A DNA stretch of 64,000 nt. Source: Vandiemenella viatica (lineage: Eukaryota; Arthropoda; Insecta; Orthoptera; Morabidae). A program made the translations under genes and the position numbers. Below the pieces are notes generated by a model. That model did no database searches, had not been told where the DNA came from, and worked only from the letters and a program-made list of their open reading frames with translations. The stretch is taken from NCBI GenBank assembly GCA_031002005.1, contig CM061918.1, positions 61,538,531 to 61,602,530 on the forward strand, given 5' to 3'. Shown here in pieces: positions 1 to 11,039 of this stretch. Numbering within the stretch: the stretch's first letter is position 1; each line of letters starts with the position of its first letter.

Positions 1-733
1 ACATTCTTGGTGCTTGAAATCGAGTGCCAGTTTGTAGTCATGGTCATCTTTTCTTTTACATCCATAACTCTTAAATCTTACACCACGCCTCATCACCAAT
101 ACACGCATTGTACACTCCCAAGACTCTCTTCACCTTCCTTCTGCCTATGAATCTCATTCCAGCTCTTTTATCATATCATCACTGATTGCAGGGGCGGATC
201 CAGGATCTTGCTTTGGGGGTGGCTTGAGCGGACTTTGGTTTGGGGGGGGGAGGTTGGCTTGAGTGGATTTTGGTTGGGGGGGCTTGCCTTCAGTGGATTT
301 TGGTTTTGGGGGGGGGGGCTTGAGTCCGGCAAAAGGTAGTATTTATAGTCCCCCCGGGCCTCGAATCAATAGAGCTAAAAAAAAATTACAATGCCCTAGA
401 TACTTTGGTGGGGGCCTTGAGTCCCCTAGCCCCCCCCCCCCTGGATCCGCCCCTGACTGATTGTATTCGGTGGTGATTTTCAGAGACAAATCTAGCAGCC
501 CTTCTTTGCACCTCCTCTAACTTCTTTATATGATACGCAAAATGTGAGTCCCCTACTACACCACCGTTTTCAAGCAATGGTCTGACCAGACTTTTGTAAC
601 CCAATTCCTTTACTTCTCTGGGACATCTCCTCATCATTATCAACAAGTGCATTATTTTGTAACCTTTTCCTCTTACCTGTCCAATGTGTCCTTCCCAGTT
701 GAGCTTGTTATTAAATGTTATGACCAAGACCAT
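1..733 (-). pseudogene. LINE A 3' fragment (jockey/CR1-like RT C-terminus)
   Basis: Minus-strand translation gives the post-RT region of the same LINE family as 21687-25306: FNNKLNWEGHIGQV, CPREVKELGYKSLVRPLLE and LEEVQRRAARFVS all match that copy closely. It is cut by the left window edge and split by a hAT-type MITE at 189-455. No reading frame remains intact. Confidence 0.8.
189..455. mobile_element. hAT-type MITE inside LINE A
   Basis: 267 bp with perfect terminal inverted repeats CAGGGGCGGATCCAGG / CCTGGATCCGCCCCTG, flanked by the exact 8 bp duplication ACTGATTG (181-188 and 456-463). The 8 bp duplication and CAG start fit hAT. The interior is G-rich, with about three degenerate units of CTTGAGTGGATTTTGGTT and runs of G. 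Confidence 0.92.
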
Positions 734-744
734 AAGCGAGCACT

Positions 745-950
745 TAGTTTCAGGTAGAAGGAAGTGGGAAAATTGTCTTTTGTAAGGAATGGAGTGAGGG
801 ACTAAAATAAATTCTCAAGGGCAGTGTACCAAAAATACTGACGGAAATGGTAAAGGACAAAAGTAGGTAGGTTGTGTAAAATCGTGGCATGGGAAGCTGG
901 GAGTGTAGGGTCCTTGCTTGTGTGCTCAATCACAACTGAAATTAAATAGT
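745..950 (+). repeat. Probable LINE A 3' UTR remnant
   Basis: Weak match to the LINE A 3' end near 25225-25306: AAAGTAGGTAGGT, then TGTGTGCTCAATCACAACTGAAATTAAAT against CCTGTGCTCCATTGCAATTAAATTAAAT. It has the opposite orientation to the fragment at 1-733. Confidence 0.35.
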
Positions 951-1500
951 TAATACTTATTGTTCATTAAAACGAAAGGAGGGTGGGGGGGCACGACGAA
1001 TAATTTATTTATGTATACTCAACGCTCAGCATCGGCATTTCAAACAAATACTAATGTCTGAAACAAAATTTCAGGGAACTCCCAAGTTTTAACCGAATCT
1101 ATCGTCAGTTCTCTTCAAATCTCAGATGTCTAAGGAATTGAAAGCAGCTATAGCAAACCCAACAACTGACAAGTTAATCAATATTTTTTTGTTGATATGG
1201 CTCGAAATGTTTAATTTTTTCAGCTGAGGACCAAGTTGATAAGTATTAACGACTATTTCAAATGCTGATTAGCTCGCAAATGCGACTAGCGCTAGAAATG
1301 GAATCATAAACCCGAGTTTTTCTTCGGCATGGGTACTATCCTTACCGATACCAACAAGATTTGTTTGATCCCAACACTAAATGCCCACAAAGCTCTGAGA
1401 GTGATTTCTGAAATTACTTGCTAAACATTTCCGTTTAAAAATTTAGTTATAAAAAAAAAACTGAATATGCTTGGAAATCAAATGAAAATGTAAAAATTAC
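951..1500. other. Unique AT-rich sequence
   Basis: No coding region, terminal repeats or known repeat is recognised here. Confidence 0.5.
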
Positions 1501-1670
1501 ATATTACTCTCAACTAAAGAAGTCCCGCTTTGCTGGATTGCAATCCCTAGTTGTTACACAGTTTGTGCTGGGTGAACATACCATCTAATGTGTCTACTCC
1601 TGGCATCCCAGACATGCTGTATTGGGGACGAATCTGGGGTCCGTGCAGTCTAAATTGTGATCGTAATGTA

Positions 1671-1770
1671 AGGTGACCAGACGTCCCGCTTTTGGCGGGA
1701 CAGTCCCGATTTTTAACATTTTGTCCCGCGTCCCGTGGCGTTTTAAAAAAGTCCCGATTTTTGGAAAGAA
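1671..1770. repeat. GTCCCG-rich dispersed repeat end
   Basis: GGTGACCAGACGTCCCG is followed by repeated GTCCCG/CGGGAC units, with a local hairpin CCCGCTTTTGGCGGG. I recall similar GTCCCG motifs as ends of dispersed repeats in many animal genomes, but I cannot name the family. 1771-2385 holds only AT-rich sequence. Confidence 0.4.
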
Positions 1771-2387
1771 TGCATGACAAGCTAGGGAACGGCAGAAGAA
1801 CGGGAAGGGAATATACGGCTTTCGGCGGCCATGTGGCTATTTCGTCAGGGTATGAGTTTTATATTATTTTTGTTAATTTTATAATGTTAAACTTTAATAA
1901 AAACAAATAATTGTTGAGAACTGATTATCGAGAAGTGATTATTAAGAACTGCTTATCGAAGGTCGTATTGTTGATCAGTTATTAATATTCGACCACCATT
2001 GTTTAGACTTAATGAACATTTTTGACACTGGCAACGACGAAAACTGGAGACAACAGAGAAAACATTTTGTAACTGCCTCTCAGACGATACACATTGTGGT
2101 GCGTGCTAGTGCTAGTTAAACAAGTGATGTCAACAAATCAGCTACTCAGATAATTTAGGTAATTAATTTATTTGCTAAATACATAAATGTTCTAGAATTT
2201 AGCAGACAGTACTCGTTTTATTTATACTGTATTTTATAGAGGCATCAAAACTTTTAGACAATGACAGCAATCTACTGAAAAAAAATCACTCAACTGAGAA
2301 ATATGCCAAATAATAAAATACTATACATAATTTTTAATGTATTATATTTGTAAATTGAACTTATGTTGAAATTAAAAAATATATATA

Positions 2388-2860
2388 CAGGGTGTTACAA
2401 AAATGTACTACCAAATTTTCAGGAAACATTCTTCACACACAAACAAAGAAAATATGTTATGTGGACATGTGTCAGGAAACGCTTACTTTGCATGTTAGAG
2501 CTCATTTTATTACTTTTCTTCAAATCACATTAAACATGGAATGGAAACACACAGCAACAGAACGTACCAGCGTGACTTCAAACACTTTGTTACAGGAAAT
2601 GTTCAAAATGTCCTCCGCTTGCGAGGATACATGCATCCACCCTCCGTCGCATGGAATCCCTGATGCGCTGATGCAGCCCTGGAGAATGGCGTATTGTATC
2701 ACAGCCGTCCACAATACGAGCCCGAAGACTAACGAAACTAAAATGAGCTCTAACATGGAAAGTAAGCGTTTCCGGACACATGTCCACATAACATATTTTC
2801 TTTGTTTGTGTGTGAGGAATGTTTCCTGAAAGTTTGGCCGTACCTTTTTGTAACACCCTG
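2388..2860. mobile_element. Tc1/mariner-type fold-back deletion derivative
   Basis: Ends CAGGGTGTTAC / GTAACACCCTG, flanked by TA (2386-2387, 2861-2862). Inverted arms of about 125-135 bp (left to about 2525, right from about 2735). The centre is a minus-strand remnant of a transposase C-terminus (RHSPGLHQRIRDSMRRRVDA then GGHFEHFL). It is comparable to the C-terminus of the element at 37292-38643, so this is a deletion product of a related autonomous element, not a random palindrome. Confidence 0.85.
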
Positions 2861-2999
2861 TATATTACAATACTATTTTTTGCGTTATATAAACATTTTT
2901 GTTGCTCCATATAGACCAACTTTTTATCCAGGAACACCCCCCCCCCCACCCCCCCGTCTATGGTGTCGCGCTTTACCAATGTTAAAACCTGGCCACTTT

Positions 3000-3330
3000 A
3001 TCGTAACGCCTTGCAAGGCTTGTGTTGCGATGGCCGCAGTATGAGAACGGGTATCATCCTATTGGAAGATGCGATTTGGATGGTGGACATACAGGGTATC
3101 ACAATAAGGTGCAGCACTCCGTCCACATAATGGCGGACTGTCATTTTGCATTCAACAACAACCGACTCAGTCCTGCTGTCTGAACTGATCGCCCAAAAAC
3201 ATAAAACCAGTCGCTGGACCTGCGTACGTTCTGAAATCACAGCATGGAAAGCCGTCTCTCCACCATGCCTGCGAACATGTTCTCGGTTATCACTTTGCCA
3301 TAGACAGCATTAACAGTCGCCTCTAAACAC
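3000..3330 (-). pseudogene. Tc1-like transposase remnant
   Basis: The minus strand reads FQ-stop-DDTRSHTAAIATQAL, matching the second catalytic Asp region (FQQDNARPHTA) of Tc1/mariner transposases, preceded by DGVLHLIVIP. Stops and missing ends show it is dead. Confidence 0.65.
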
Positions 3331-3576
3331 AAATGTAGGGCAGAGTCGGTCAAAGTGGCCATGCTAAGATTTGATTATATTTTAAACTGACTTCGGTAAA
3401 CCTAAAGTCATCAAAATTAGCGGTTACATACTTCAACTATCCTAGCACACGCTAGAATTTCTTAGTTACCTTTGAATTAAGATTAGTGCCTAAAACAATT
3501 AATTTTTAAAAAATTGGCCAAATGGCCACTTGACCTTAAAATCAGAAATGAGTGATTAAAGACGCTCTTAATTTGG

Positions 3577-3818
3577 ACCGAGCGTGGTGGTGTAACGGAT
3601 AGCGTTCTGGCCTCGCATTCGGGAGGACGGCGGTTCGAATTCCCGTCCGGGCATCCAGATTTGGGTTTTCCATGGTTTCCCCAAATCACTCCAGGTGAAT
3701 GCCGGGATGCTTCCTTCAATAGGCCATGGCCGAATTCCTTCCCATTCCTTGCCCCCATCCTTTCCCGTCTCTAAAGACCACGTTGTTAAAAAGGGACGTT
3801 AAACTGTCAAAAAAAAAA
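3577..3818 (+). mobile_element. SINE family 1, full copy with target duplication
   Basis: tRNA-derived head with A box TGGTGTAACGG (3588-3598) and B box GGTTCGAATTCC (3632-3643). The body carries CCATGGTTTCCCCAAATCAC and ends in an A-rich tail. An exact 11 bp duplication TCTTAATTTGG flanks it (3566-3576, 3819-3829). This is the best reference copy in the window. Confidence 0.93.
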
Positions 3819-3829
3819 TCTTAATTTGG

Positions 3830-4413
3830 CAAAGCAATGTACTTTACTCAGAAATAAGTTATGTATCTTGAAAATCATATAAATTGTAACAGGCAAAGGC
3901 AGAATCGAAATTAACTGCAATTTTGCATACGAAACAAAAGTTGTTTTCTTTCACTCCAGCACAAAGATCTTGAGACTAAATGAAACACGTTTACCCCGGA
4001 TCTATCGTTCTTGCGTCCTTAAAGCTAAAACATCTTCGTTGTATTACAAATAATGTGTGTTTTCTTGGCCAACATTATCATCAAATAGCTCTATTCTTGG
4101 GTAAGGTATCTTGTGCGTGGCGGCTTCTTTCTAGCATTGGTTTTCTTGTTTTTTGATAGGTTATTATTGCTTCAGGTTCATTTTCGTAGGGTTTAGAAGT
4201 AAAAACCTTGTTTTGGCCGCATTTACACGATGCGAGTTGACTGTAATGACAGTTGGCCGGACCGTCGGTGGTGGGGACTAATGCTGGATGCTGCATCGAG
4301 ATGATCCCAGAAGAGCATATGCAAGGAAAAGCCTGAGACAAAGCATAGCTGGTCCCCAGAGACGTTGACACAATGACTAAAATGGTGAGTGTTCTATTTT
4401 CTAATTTCTATTA
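3830..4413. other. Unclassified stretch
   Basis: Apparently unique sequence with no convincing coding potential. A short open frame on the minus strand (4081-4371) has no domain. Confidence 0.4.
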
Positions 4414-4446
4414 TACACAGGCCAGTCACATTAATGTGACCACCTC

Positions 4447-5705
4447 TCAAAAACCAGAATATCCACCTTTGGCAGAGCGGACCGCTGCGAGGCGTGCGGG
4501 AAGAGAGTCAATTAGGTTTCTGAAGGTGTTCGCTGGGATTTTGAGCCATGCCGACTCCAGTGCCATGGTCAGCTGCGCTAGATTACGCGGTTGAGGATCC
4601 ATGGCGCGAACTATCCGATTGAGGTGGTCTCACAGATTCTCGATTGGGTTTAAATCCGGTGAGTTTGCTGGCCAGGGGAGTAAGGTAAACTCATCCTGGT
4701 GCTCTTCGAACCACGCACATACACTGCGAGCTGTATGATACCTCGCATTGTCCTGCTGGTAGATGCCATCATTCTGAAGATTTTTTTAACTGCTTTACGT
4801 CTCCCAACAGCGAGGTCTTTAGAGACGGGAAAGGATGGGGGCAAGGTATGGGAAGGAATTCGGCCATGGCCTTTTTAAGGAAGCATCCCGGCATTTGCTT
4901 GGAGTGATTTGGGAAACCATGGAAAAACCAAATCTGGATGCCCGGACGGGGATTCGAACCGCCGTCCTCCCGAATGCGAGGCCAGAACGCTATCCGTTAC
5001 ACCACCACGCTCGGTATCATTCTGAAGAAAAATTATTCGCATGTAGGCGTGGACATGGTCCGCAAGGACAGATACGTACTTGTGCTGATGCATCGTGCCT
5101 TCCACAATGATGAGTTCACCCAGGAAAACATTCCACAAATCATAATGCTCCCTCCTCCACCTTGGATCCTTCCGGCAATTGTTGCAAGGTGTTTGCTTTC
5201 AGAAGTTTCATCTGTCCGATGGAGCATAAAACGTGATTCATCGGAAAAAAGCCACGTGTCGCCACTCTGTGGACGTTCAGTTGCGGTATTGGCGTGCAAA
5301 TTCCAGCCTTCGTCGCCGATGAACAGCAGTCAGCATAGGTGCATTAACCCGGCGTCTGCTACAGAGGCCCATGGGCAGCAACATTCGCTGAACCGTTGTT
5401 GAGGATACAGTCTTGGTAGCGCCTTGGTTCATCTGGGCGGTCAGTTGTTCAACAGTTGCACGTCTATTTGTCCGAACGCATCTCCATAGCCTTCGTTCGC
5501 CTCTGTCATCTATAGCCCGTGGTGCACAACATGTTCCACGCTGCTGATTTTGAATAGTGCCATTTTGCCATGCACGGTATACTTTCACCACGGCGGCACG
5601 TGAACAGTTCACAAAATTAGCCGTTTCCGAAATGTTTCCACCCTTGGCCCGAAAGCCAATAATCATTCCCTTTTGGACGTCGGATAAATCGCTACGTTTC
5701 TGCAT
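4447..5705 (-). pseudogene. Tc1-like transposase, broken
   Basis: Starts MQKRSDLSDVQKGMIIGF, followed by a helix-turn-helix region. FSDESRF carries the first catalytic Asp, QQDNARYHTA the second, and SPDLNPIENLWD the catalytic Glu. It ends KGGYSGF then stop at 4447-4449. One frameshift lies near 5280-5300. A SINE is inserted just before the second catalytic Asp. The fold is DD34E-type DDE, acting on the element's own ends. Confidence 0.9.
4780..5015 (-). mobile_element. SINE family 1 inserted in Tc1 transposase
   Basis: Inverted copy of the SINE at 3577 (B box as GGATTCGAACC; head at the right end). An exact 12 bp duplication ATCATTCTGAAG flanks it (4768-4779, 5016-5027). It therefore post-dates the Tc1 insertion. 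Confidence 0.95.
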
Positions 5706-5859
5706 TACGCCAACGATTGAAATGCTTTCAGATGCCCTAGGACATCCTTTATATACGTACACTCCACTGTAATGTGCTGCCACCTGCCTTCTGTGATTGG
5801 TTATTTCACGTTGACGTCGAAAGCAGGTGGTGGTCACATTAATGTGACTGGACTGTGTA

Positions 5860-6330
5860 TATTATGTTTCTATATTATATTACACTATATTGTTTATTAT
5901 AAGCCACAAAATAATATGTCTTATACGAAACAAACCTATTTCAATATGTCATTTTGTCTTATATTTATGTCATTTTTCGTCATATACCAAATCTGCTACA
6001 GTGTGAATTGAAAAAATAAATCTGATGTGACGAAACTGAACTAAGGTCATTTTCGGGTTGAGCGAACCAAGATACATGGGAATCAATCATCAAAAGTTAA
6101 AAAACAGAACCATCGCAGTGTAATTAAAATCTTATCATCTACTCGAATGCGTGAGCTCTATTGTCATGTTTAGATAAATTAAATATTACTTACACTTGTA
6201 ATGTTTAGTTAAAGGATTCCGTTTTATTTAATTGCGCCTACTACATATAATCAAAACACACATACTCAAAAAACAAAAAAAAACCAGAATCATAACGGTT
6301 GTAGTATAAACTTTTATCTTATCCACGAAA
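5860..6330. other. AT-rich non-coding sequence
   Basis: No repeat ends, ORF or RNA gene recognised. Confidence 0.5.
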
Positions 6331-8430
6331 TGATTTTTCAATGATGTCCTAGATATGTTCATTCGCTGGAGTTGTCTAGAATGTTCCTCAAGCCAATCGC
6401 GAACGATTTTGGGCCGGTGACAAGGTGCATTGTCGACCGGTATAAGTTCATCGTTGTTTGGTAACATGAAGGTGATGAATGGCTGCAAATGATCTGTAAG
6501 TAACAATCTCCACTCAATGGCCGGTTCAGTTTGAACAGAGATCCTATTCCGTGCAATGTAAACACAGCGCATACCAGGATCTAGCCACTACCAAATTACA
6601 CAATGCCTTCCTGACAAACTGGGAACATGGTTTCGTGGGATCTGCGCCATACTTGAACCTGTAACAGAATGACCAAATATGGGTAATTCCGTACATTTTT
6701 ATATATAATATTTTGTATATTTTGTATATAAAAAGAATAAGAAAGGAATTATCGGAGAGGATTGTCAGTGTTTGTGGGACCTCCCAGTTAGACGCGCCAG
6801 ATTGTCGCGCCAGGCCGGCGGCTGCCAGGGACAATGGACACCAGCTACCCTTTCTAACGGATTTGGTCAAGCGTATAATCCCTTAGCTCCGGGAAACTGT
6901 ACACTGGGGTGAATGATCGTATCCCAACCCCAGGTCTCCGAACGGGCAGTTTGGAGGTCACAGATGACGAATAAGTCCCAGGCTATGCCGAGTTCGCACG
7001 AATCGAGAAAGACAATGTTCGCCTATCGTCACAGCCGGTAGGAGAAGCTTGAAAACGGCAGAACCAATCGAGAGAGACTATCCTTTGCATTTTGTAATGC
7101 CGGTGTATTTTTGCTCTATGTAAACCACGAGCGACGGGAGGAGGTTTTTCCTGCGGACGCTGGAGAGGACTTGACTCCGAATCTTCAGACTGGAAGGAGC
7201 GGATCTTCCGACGTTGGAGATCGCTCCGTTTTGGCATCGAACCTGAGGGTCGATAAGCGTGTCCTGTACAGTGAGGTCACTGTGCACTCATCACGCTTGC
7301 TGACGGACGTGGTGCATTGTCCGCTATAGCCAAGGGGCTATAGTAATTTCGCCGTCGCGGGAAATACATTGCCGTCACGGTAATATTTCTACAAGTGCGG
7401 TGTGGTACTTTTATTTGGTCATTGAGTACAGCCCTGTAACGACCACTGAATGATTAGGAGTTCTCGCACCCCCCAATATTGAGCTAGCTGGGGCAGACTT
7501 TCTTAAAGCCACACTTGGTGGATAATTTAAATTATCCTGGCGCCCGGCATTTGAGATCGGATACAGTTAATGTCAATACTGTATTTGATTTATGGTTCCC
7601 GATCATTGTGTGAAGCTTTCTTGCTTGCCAATTAATATTTGGAGTTTGCTTCAAGATCAATTTTAAATGTGTAGTGATTTAATGCTTTATTTATATATGT
7701 TGGCAATTGTAAGAAGAGGCTTTGCTTAGTTCCCTTTATTAATATTTCAATGTGTTAATGTTAAAGATAAATAAGCCTCGCCTGTACGCCATTATGAGTA
7801 CCCAATAAATTAGCAGTCTAGTATTTCTTTGAATTATAAAAAGAAGTAAAAGGTTTTCACCCTTACCTTCCTCCCGGCACATACCACTACAAACCTTACC
7901 GTATGTTCTTACCAACTGAAATCGTGACTCATCTGACCACGCAACTTTTTCCCAGTCATCTAGGGTTCAATCCATATGTAACACGCTTCCAGGTGTTCTG
8001 TTAGCAGAAGTACTGTCGTTAGTCTTATGCTTCCCTATCCCATTAGCACCAAATTTCGCTGGGCGGACACGGCAGTCGTTCGTCCCACATTGAGTGTTGC
8101 TGTTCTTCGACGTAGTGTTGTCTGTCTGTCAACTCCTACACCTCGACGGAGACGTCGCTGGTCTCGGTCATTAAGTAGACCTGATCGGCCACTGCATTAT
8201 CCATAGAGGGAGGGATGCCGGAAAATATATATTGACGTCACACTCTGTGGATTGAGGAATGTTGAATTCGCGAACAATTACCAAAATGGAATGTCCCATG
8301 CGTCTAGCGACAACCACCATTTCGCGTTCTGAGTCTGTTAATTCACGCCGTGCGTCTACAATCGCGTCAGAAAATCTTTCACGCGATTCACGAGAGCACA
8401 AATGAAAGCCCCGGTCCTGCACGGCACATT
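6330..8430 (-). pseudogene. Tc1-like transposase remnant split by an insertion
   Basis: The N-terminal part is at 7893-8420 (RRELTDSEREMVVVARRMGH, then WSDESRFQLVRTYGKV) and the C-terminal part at 6350-6672 (GADPTKPCSQFVRKALCN, VDNAPCHRPKIVRDWLEE). The family is the same as the copy split around 21180-25970. About 1.2 kb of unrelated DNA separates the halves, and frameshifts are present. Confidence 0.8.
6675..7890. mobile_element. Unclassified insertion in the Tc1 remnant
   Basis: Its borders are set by where the transposase stops and resumes. It is GC-richer than its surroundings (6760-7560). TGGCGCCCGGCATTTGAGAT near 7540 looks like a retroviral-type primer-binding site, and AATAAA-like signals lie beyond it. 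A partial LTR plus leader is possible, but no matching LTR pair or gag/pol is seen. Confidence 0.45.
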
Positions 8431-9125
8431 TACACGTTTCTTACGCGATGCTACCTCCGTCTGGATATTTGCATCTTCCACAACACATACTTTTGACACT
8501 TCAATGTATTTAAGTTACAGATGACATTCAATGATATACAAAACTAGCAGAGTACCCGTAGTTTTTCGGGAGCTGGATATAAAAGTTGTAATGTTTTATC
8601 CGCTTTGATCAGGTTGTCGTATAAATTCTCCTTCATATTCCACTTTGGCCGATTGCCTTACCGTTTTCGTGATATATTAAAAAAAAAAAAAAAGGTTGCA
8701 CGTATAAATCTGACTTAATTTGCAATTTTGTAAATGAAATGTAAGCATTATTTTTTCACTTATATTAAATCATACGAGTGCAAAGTTATTTCGAGATCGG
8801 ATAAATTCTGTGCATTTGTGTGTCGTCAAACCAACTTTAAAACAATGTTTTAAAATTCAAATTCGACTTTGCAAGATAGGAACCGGCCCAACGTCATTCA
8901 CTAAAATCTGTAAGTGTAACTTTACCTTAAGGGGAATAATGGGGGAGAGCGTTGGATTTTTTTATTTTTCCTCTTTTTTTTAAAAGTATACCTGTGCAAA
9001 GCTGAGATCGGATAAAAACTGTGAATTATTTTTCGAAGATTTCCCTTACGAAACCTGCTTCTTTGCATCAGTATCCAGGGGATTTTCTTTCAGTAAATTG
9101 GCCACATTAGCCGGAGCTCTCAGAT
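8431..9125. repeat. AT-rich region with an imperfect two-unit duplication
   Basis: GTGCAAAG..., GAGATCGGATAAA and CTGTG recur at about 8780-8830 and 8995-9045, each followed by a CAAACC/CGAAACC tract. This suggests an old duplication of about 215 bp. No gene. Confidence 0.45.
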
Positions 9126-9129
9126 CGGT

Positions 9130-9360
9130 TTGCCGTCGCTACCTTCTCTGGGCGTTATACGATCCGACAGCTATTAAGCGTAGCGCTCCTTGCGGCAAGT
9201 TTTCGAACTGCAGCTGAAGACTGCGGTGCAAAATACGTCATGCGGTTGGTGAATTCACCGACGTGCCCATCATGTGATTCTGTAGAGGATATTTACCACT
9301 TCATGCTGAGCTGCAAGCAACATCAATCAGCGAGAAAGCAACTGTCTCAATATAATTGAT
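9130..9360 (+). pseudogene. LINE C-terminal remnant (RNase H/Zn-knuckle tail type)
   Basis: One frame reads DCGAKYVMRLVNS, then PTCPSCDSVEDIYHFMLSCK, then HQSARKQL. This is the conserved C-terminal CPxC...DEDIxHxLxxC segment of I/jockey/R1-type LINE proteins. Upstream residues are frameshifted. Confidence 0.65.
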
Positions 9361-9854
9361 ATAACTTCTTTGATGTAATCTCTCTCAGTTCCGAGCAAGA
9401 AAGTGGTCAAGATATTTTCCCTGTACGTTACATGTAGCCTACTAAAGGTCTAATATAAAATCAATCGAATGTTAGTCCAGTAACGGGGTAGTTCTCACTT
9501 GCATCACATCACGTAGAAGATTTTTTTTTCTTATCTTTTATATTTTGGTGAGAGTATGCAGAAACCAAGTTTTCGACCTCCAACACCCTCGGCACAATTT
9601 TCTGTGGCCAAGAAACATCAAAATTTGGGTACTTTTTTCAGTTTTTCGTCTATAACTCCTTCCTGATAAGTCCTATCAAGAAATATTCTATTTTCTATTT
9701 GAAAGAGGACAAAATTTCCTACAACTTTCGTACTACAAACTTTTTTCTAAACTCAAAATTAAGCGAGCTACAGTTCTTCGAAAATCAGCCAAATTTCACA
9801 CTTTTCCTAAAAGTTGGGTTTTTACCTACTTTGCAGCTCAAAATGACCTGAAAC

Positions 9855-10235
9855 CCCTGTATATATAACCGATATATATGTATTTCTGTATGACATAGTA
9901 TATATATGTACTATACTTTGATTACTGATGGTCCATTCAATAATCATATAGTATTGTTGGCCGGGAGATCCCGAAGGATTGTTCGGCCGCCAGGTTACAG
10001 TGTTATGGATAGGCCGTGCAGTGCGCTTCTTGTGGCTATCTAACCTGACCACGTACTAGTACTGCATGTAGGGAACCTACAGCTTAAGGTGGAATCCTAA
10101 CCATAGAATCGTTCTGGCTTACTTCATATTACACAGCAAGCTGTGGCAGAGGTAAAGCTCGGGTTAATGGCCTTTGAAAATTACTGCTGAGAACGGGATT
10201 TCGATCTCCAGTCAGACGCCTTGAGCTACCAGATC
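9855..10235 (-). mobile_element. SINE family 2 copy in left arm
   Basis: tRNA-like head at the right end (GAGCTACC...GTCTGACTGGAGATCGAAATCCC when inverted) and the family body with CACAGCTTGCTGTGTAATATG. A 7 bp deletion in the head distinguishes it from the right-arm copy. A short hairpin CTATTATCT/AGATAATAG sits at 10241-10260. Confidence 0.7.
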
Positions 10236-10611
10236 GCTCTATTATCTGAAGATAATAGAGCGAACAACAATGCATAATGTTATGACGCAAAGTTATAAAG
10301 TCATAATAATTTCGAAATAAGTTAAAAAATGGTCATAAATAAATCTCTTTTCCGTTTGGATTGTCCCGGCTTATCAATGAATTGTGTCTCTTTCATCCAT
10401 TGCATCAGGAACAGCTTCCTCGAGGTCGAAGAAATCTTCCTCTCCTTCATCTACTACATTCCAGGAACGCTTTCACGAGGCAGGCGAGAGCAATTTTTGC
10501 AAGCAGCTGAACAATGCAGTCCTGATTAGCGACAGCTGCATGGAGGAGAACAAGGTATCTGGAAGGATTATGATACAACCTTCGAAGTAAACTCAAGTGC
10601 ATCGTCTTTTA

Positions 10612-10818
10612 TTATTGTTTTTTTATGACTTTACGCCTCGTCGACGTCGAGTTCATTAGTGGCACGATGGGACTGGGGACAAGGAACGTGAAGGATTTCG
10701 GCGATGGCCTTTTGAAGGAAGCATCCCGGCATTCGGCTGGAGTGATTTGAGGAAACCATGGAAAACCCAAATCTGGATGCTTGGACGGGAATTCGAACCG
10801 ACGTCCTCCTGAATGCAT
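10612..10818 (-). mobile_element. SINE family 1, truncated
   Basis: Contains the family body (GGAAGCATCCCGGCATTCGG, ACCATGGAAAACCCAAATCT) and GAATTCGAACCGACG as an inverted B box. The head is incomplete: it stops at CCTGAATG. Confidence 0.88.
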
Positions 10819-11039
10819 TTATTATTGTAACTGTAATAAGACTGGACGAGCCTTTCCTTCATCCTCACGGCAATGGGTACGTTTCTCGACCCAACCAACC
10901 TTTACTTGGTGGTACGTGCATATTGAGTGAAACGTTGCCGCATCTGATTTTGGTGGCAACCGTGCTAGTCTGAATGCATTTTTTGGGCAGATTTCTTAAT
11001 CATTTCATATCTGAGCCTTCCAATGTTCCACAAGCAATT

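Larger units (their letters stand above)
4416..5857 (-). mobile_element. Tc1-like element with complete ends
   Basis: Terminal repeats CACAGGCCAGTCACATTAATG / CATTAATGTGACTGGACTGTG (inverted; one mismatch) are flanked by TA at 4414-4415 and 5858-5859. Without the inserted SINE and its duplication the element is about 1.19 kb. It encodes one transposase on the minus strand. Confidence 0.92.

Noticed and set aside
263..460. Gly/Pro-rich small protein
   Set aside because: Lies in the G/C-rich interior of a MITE; composition alone creates the frame.
3577..3660. tRNA gene
   Set aside because: A and B boxes are present but the cloverleaf stems do not close and the sequence continues into a SINE body with a target duplication.
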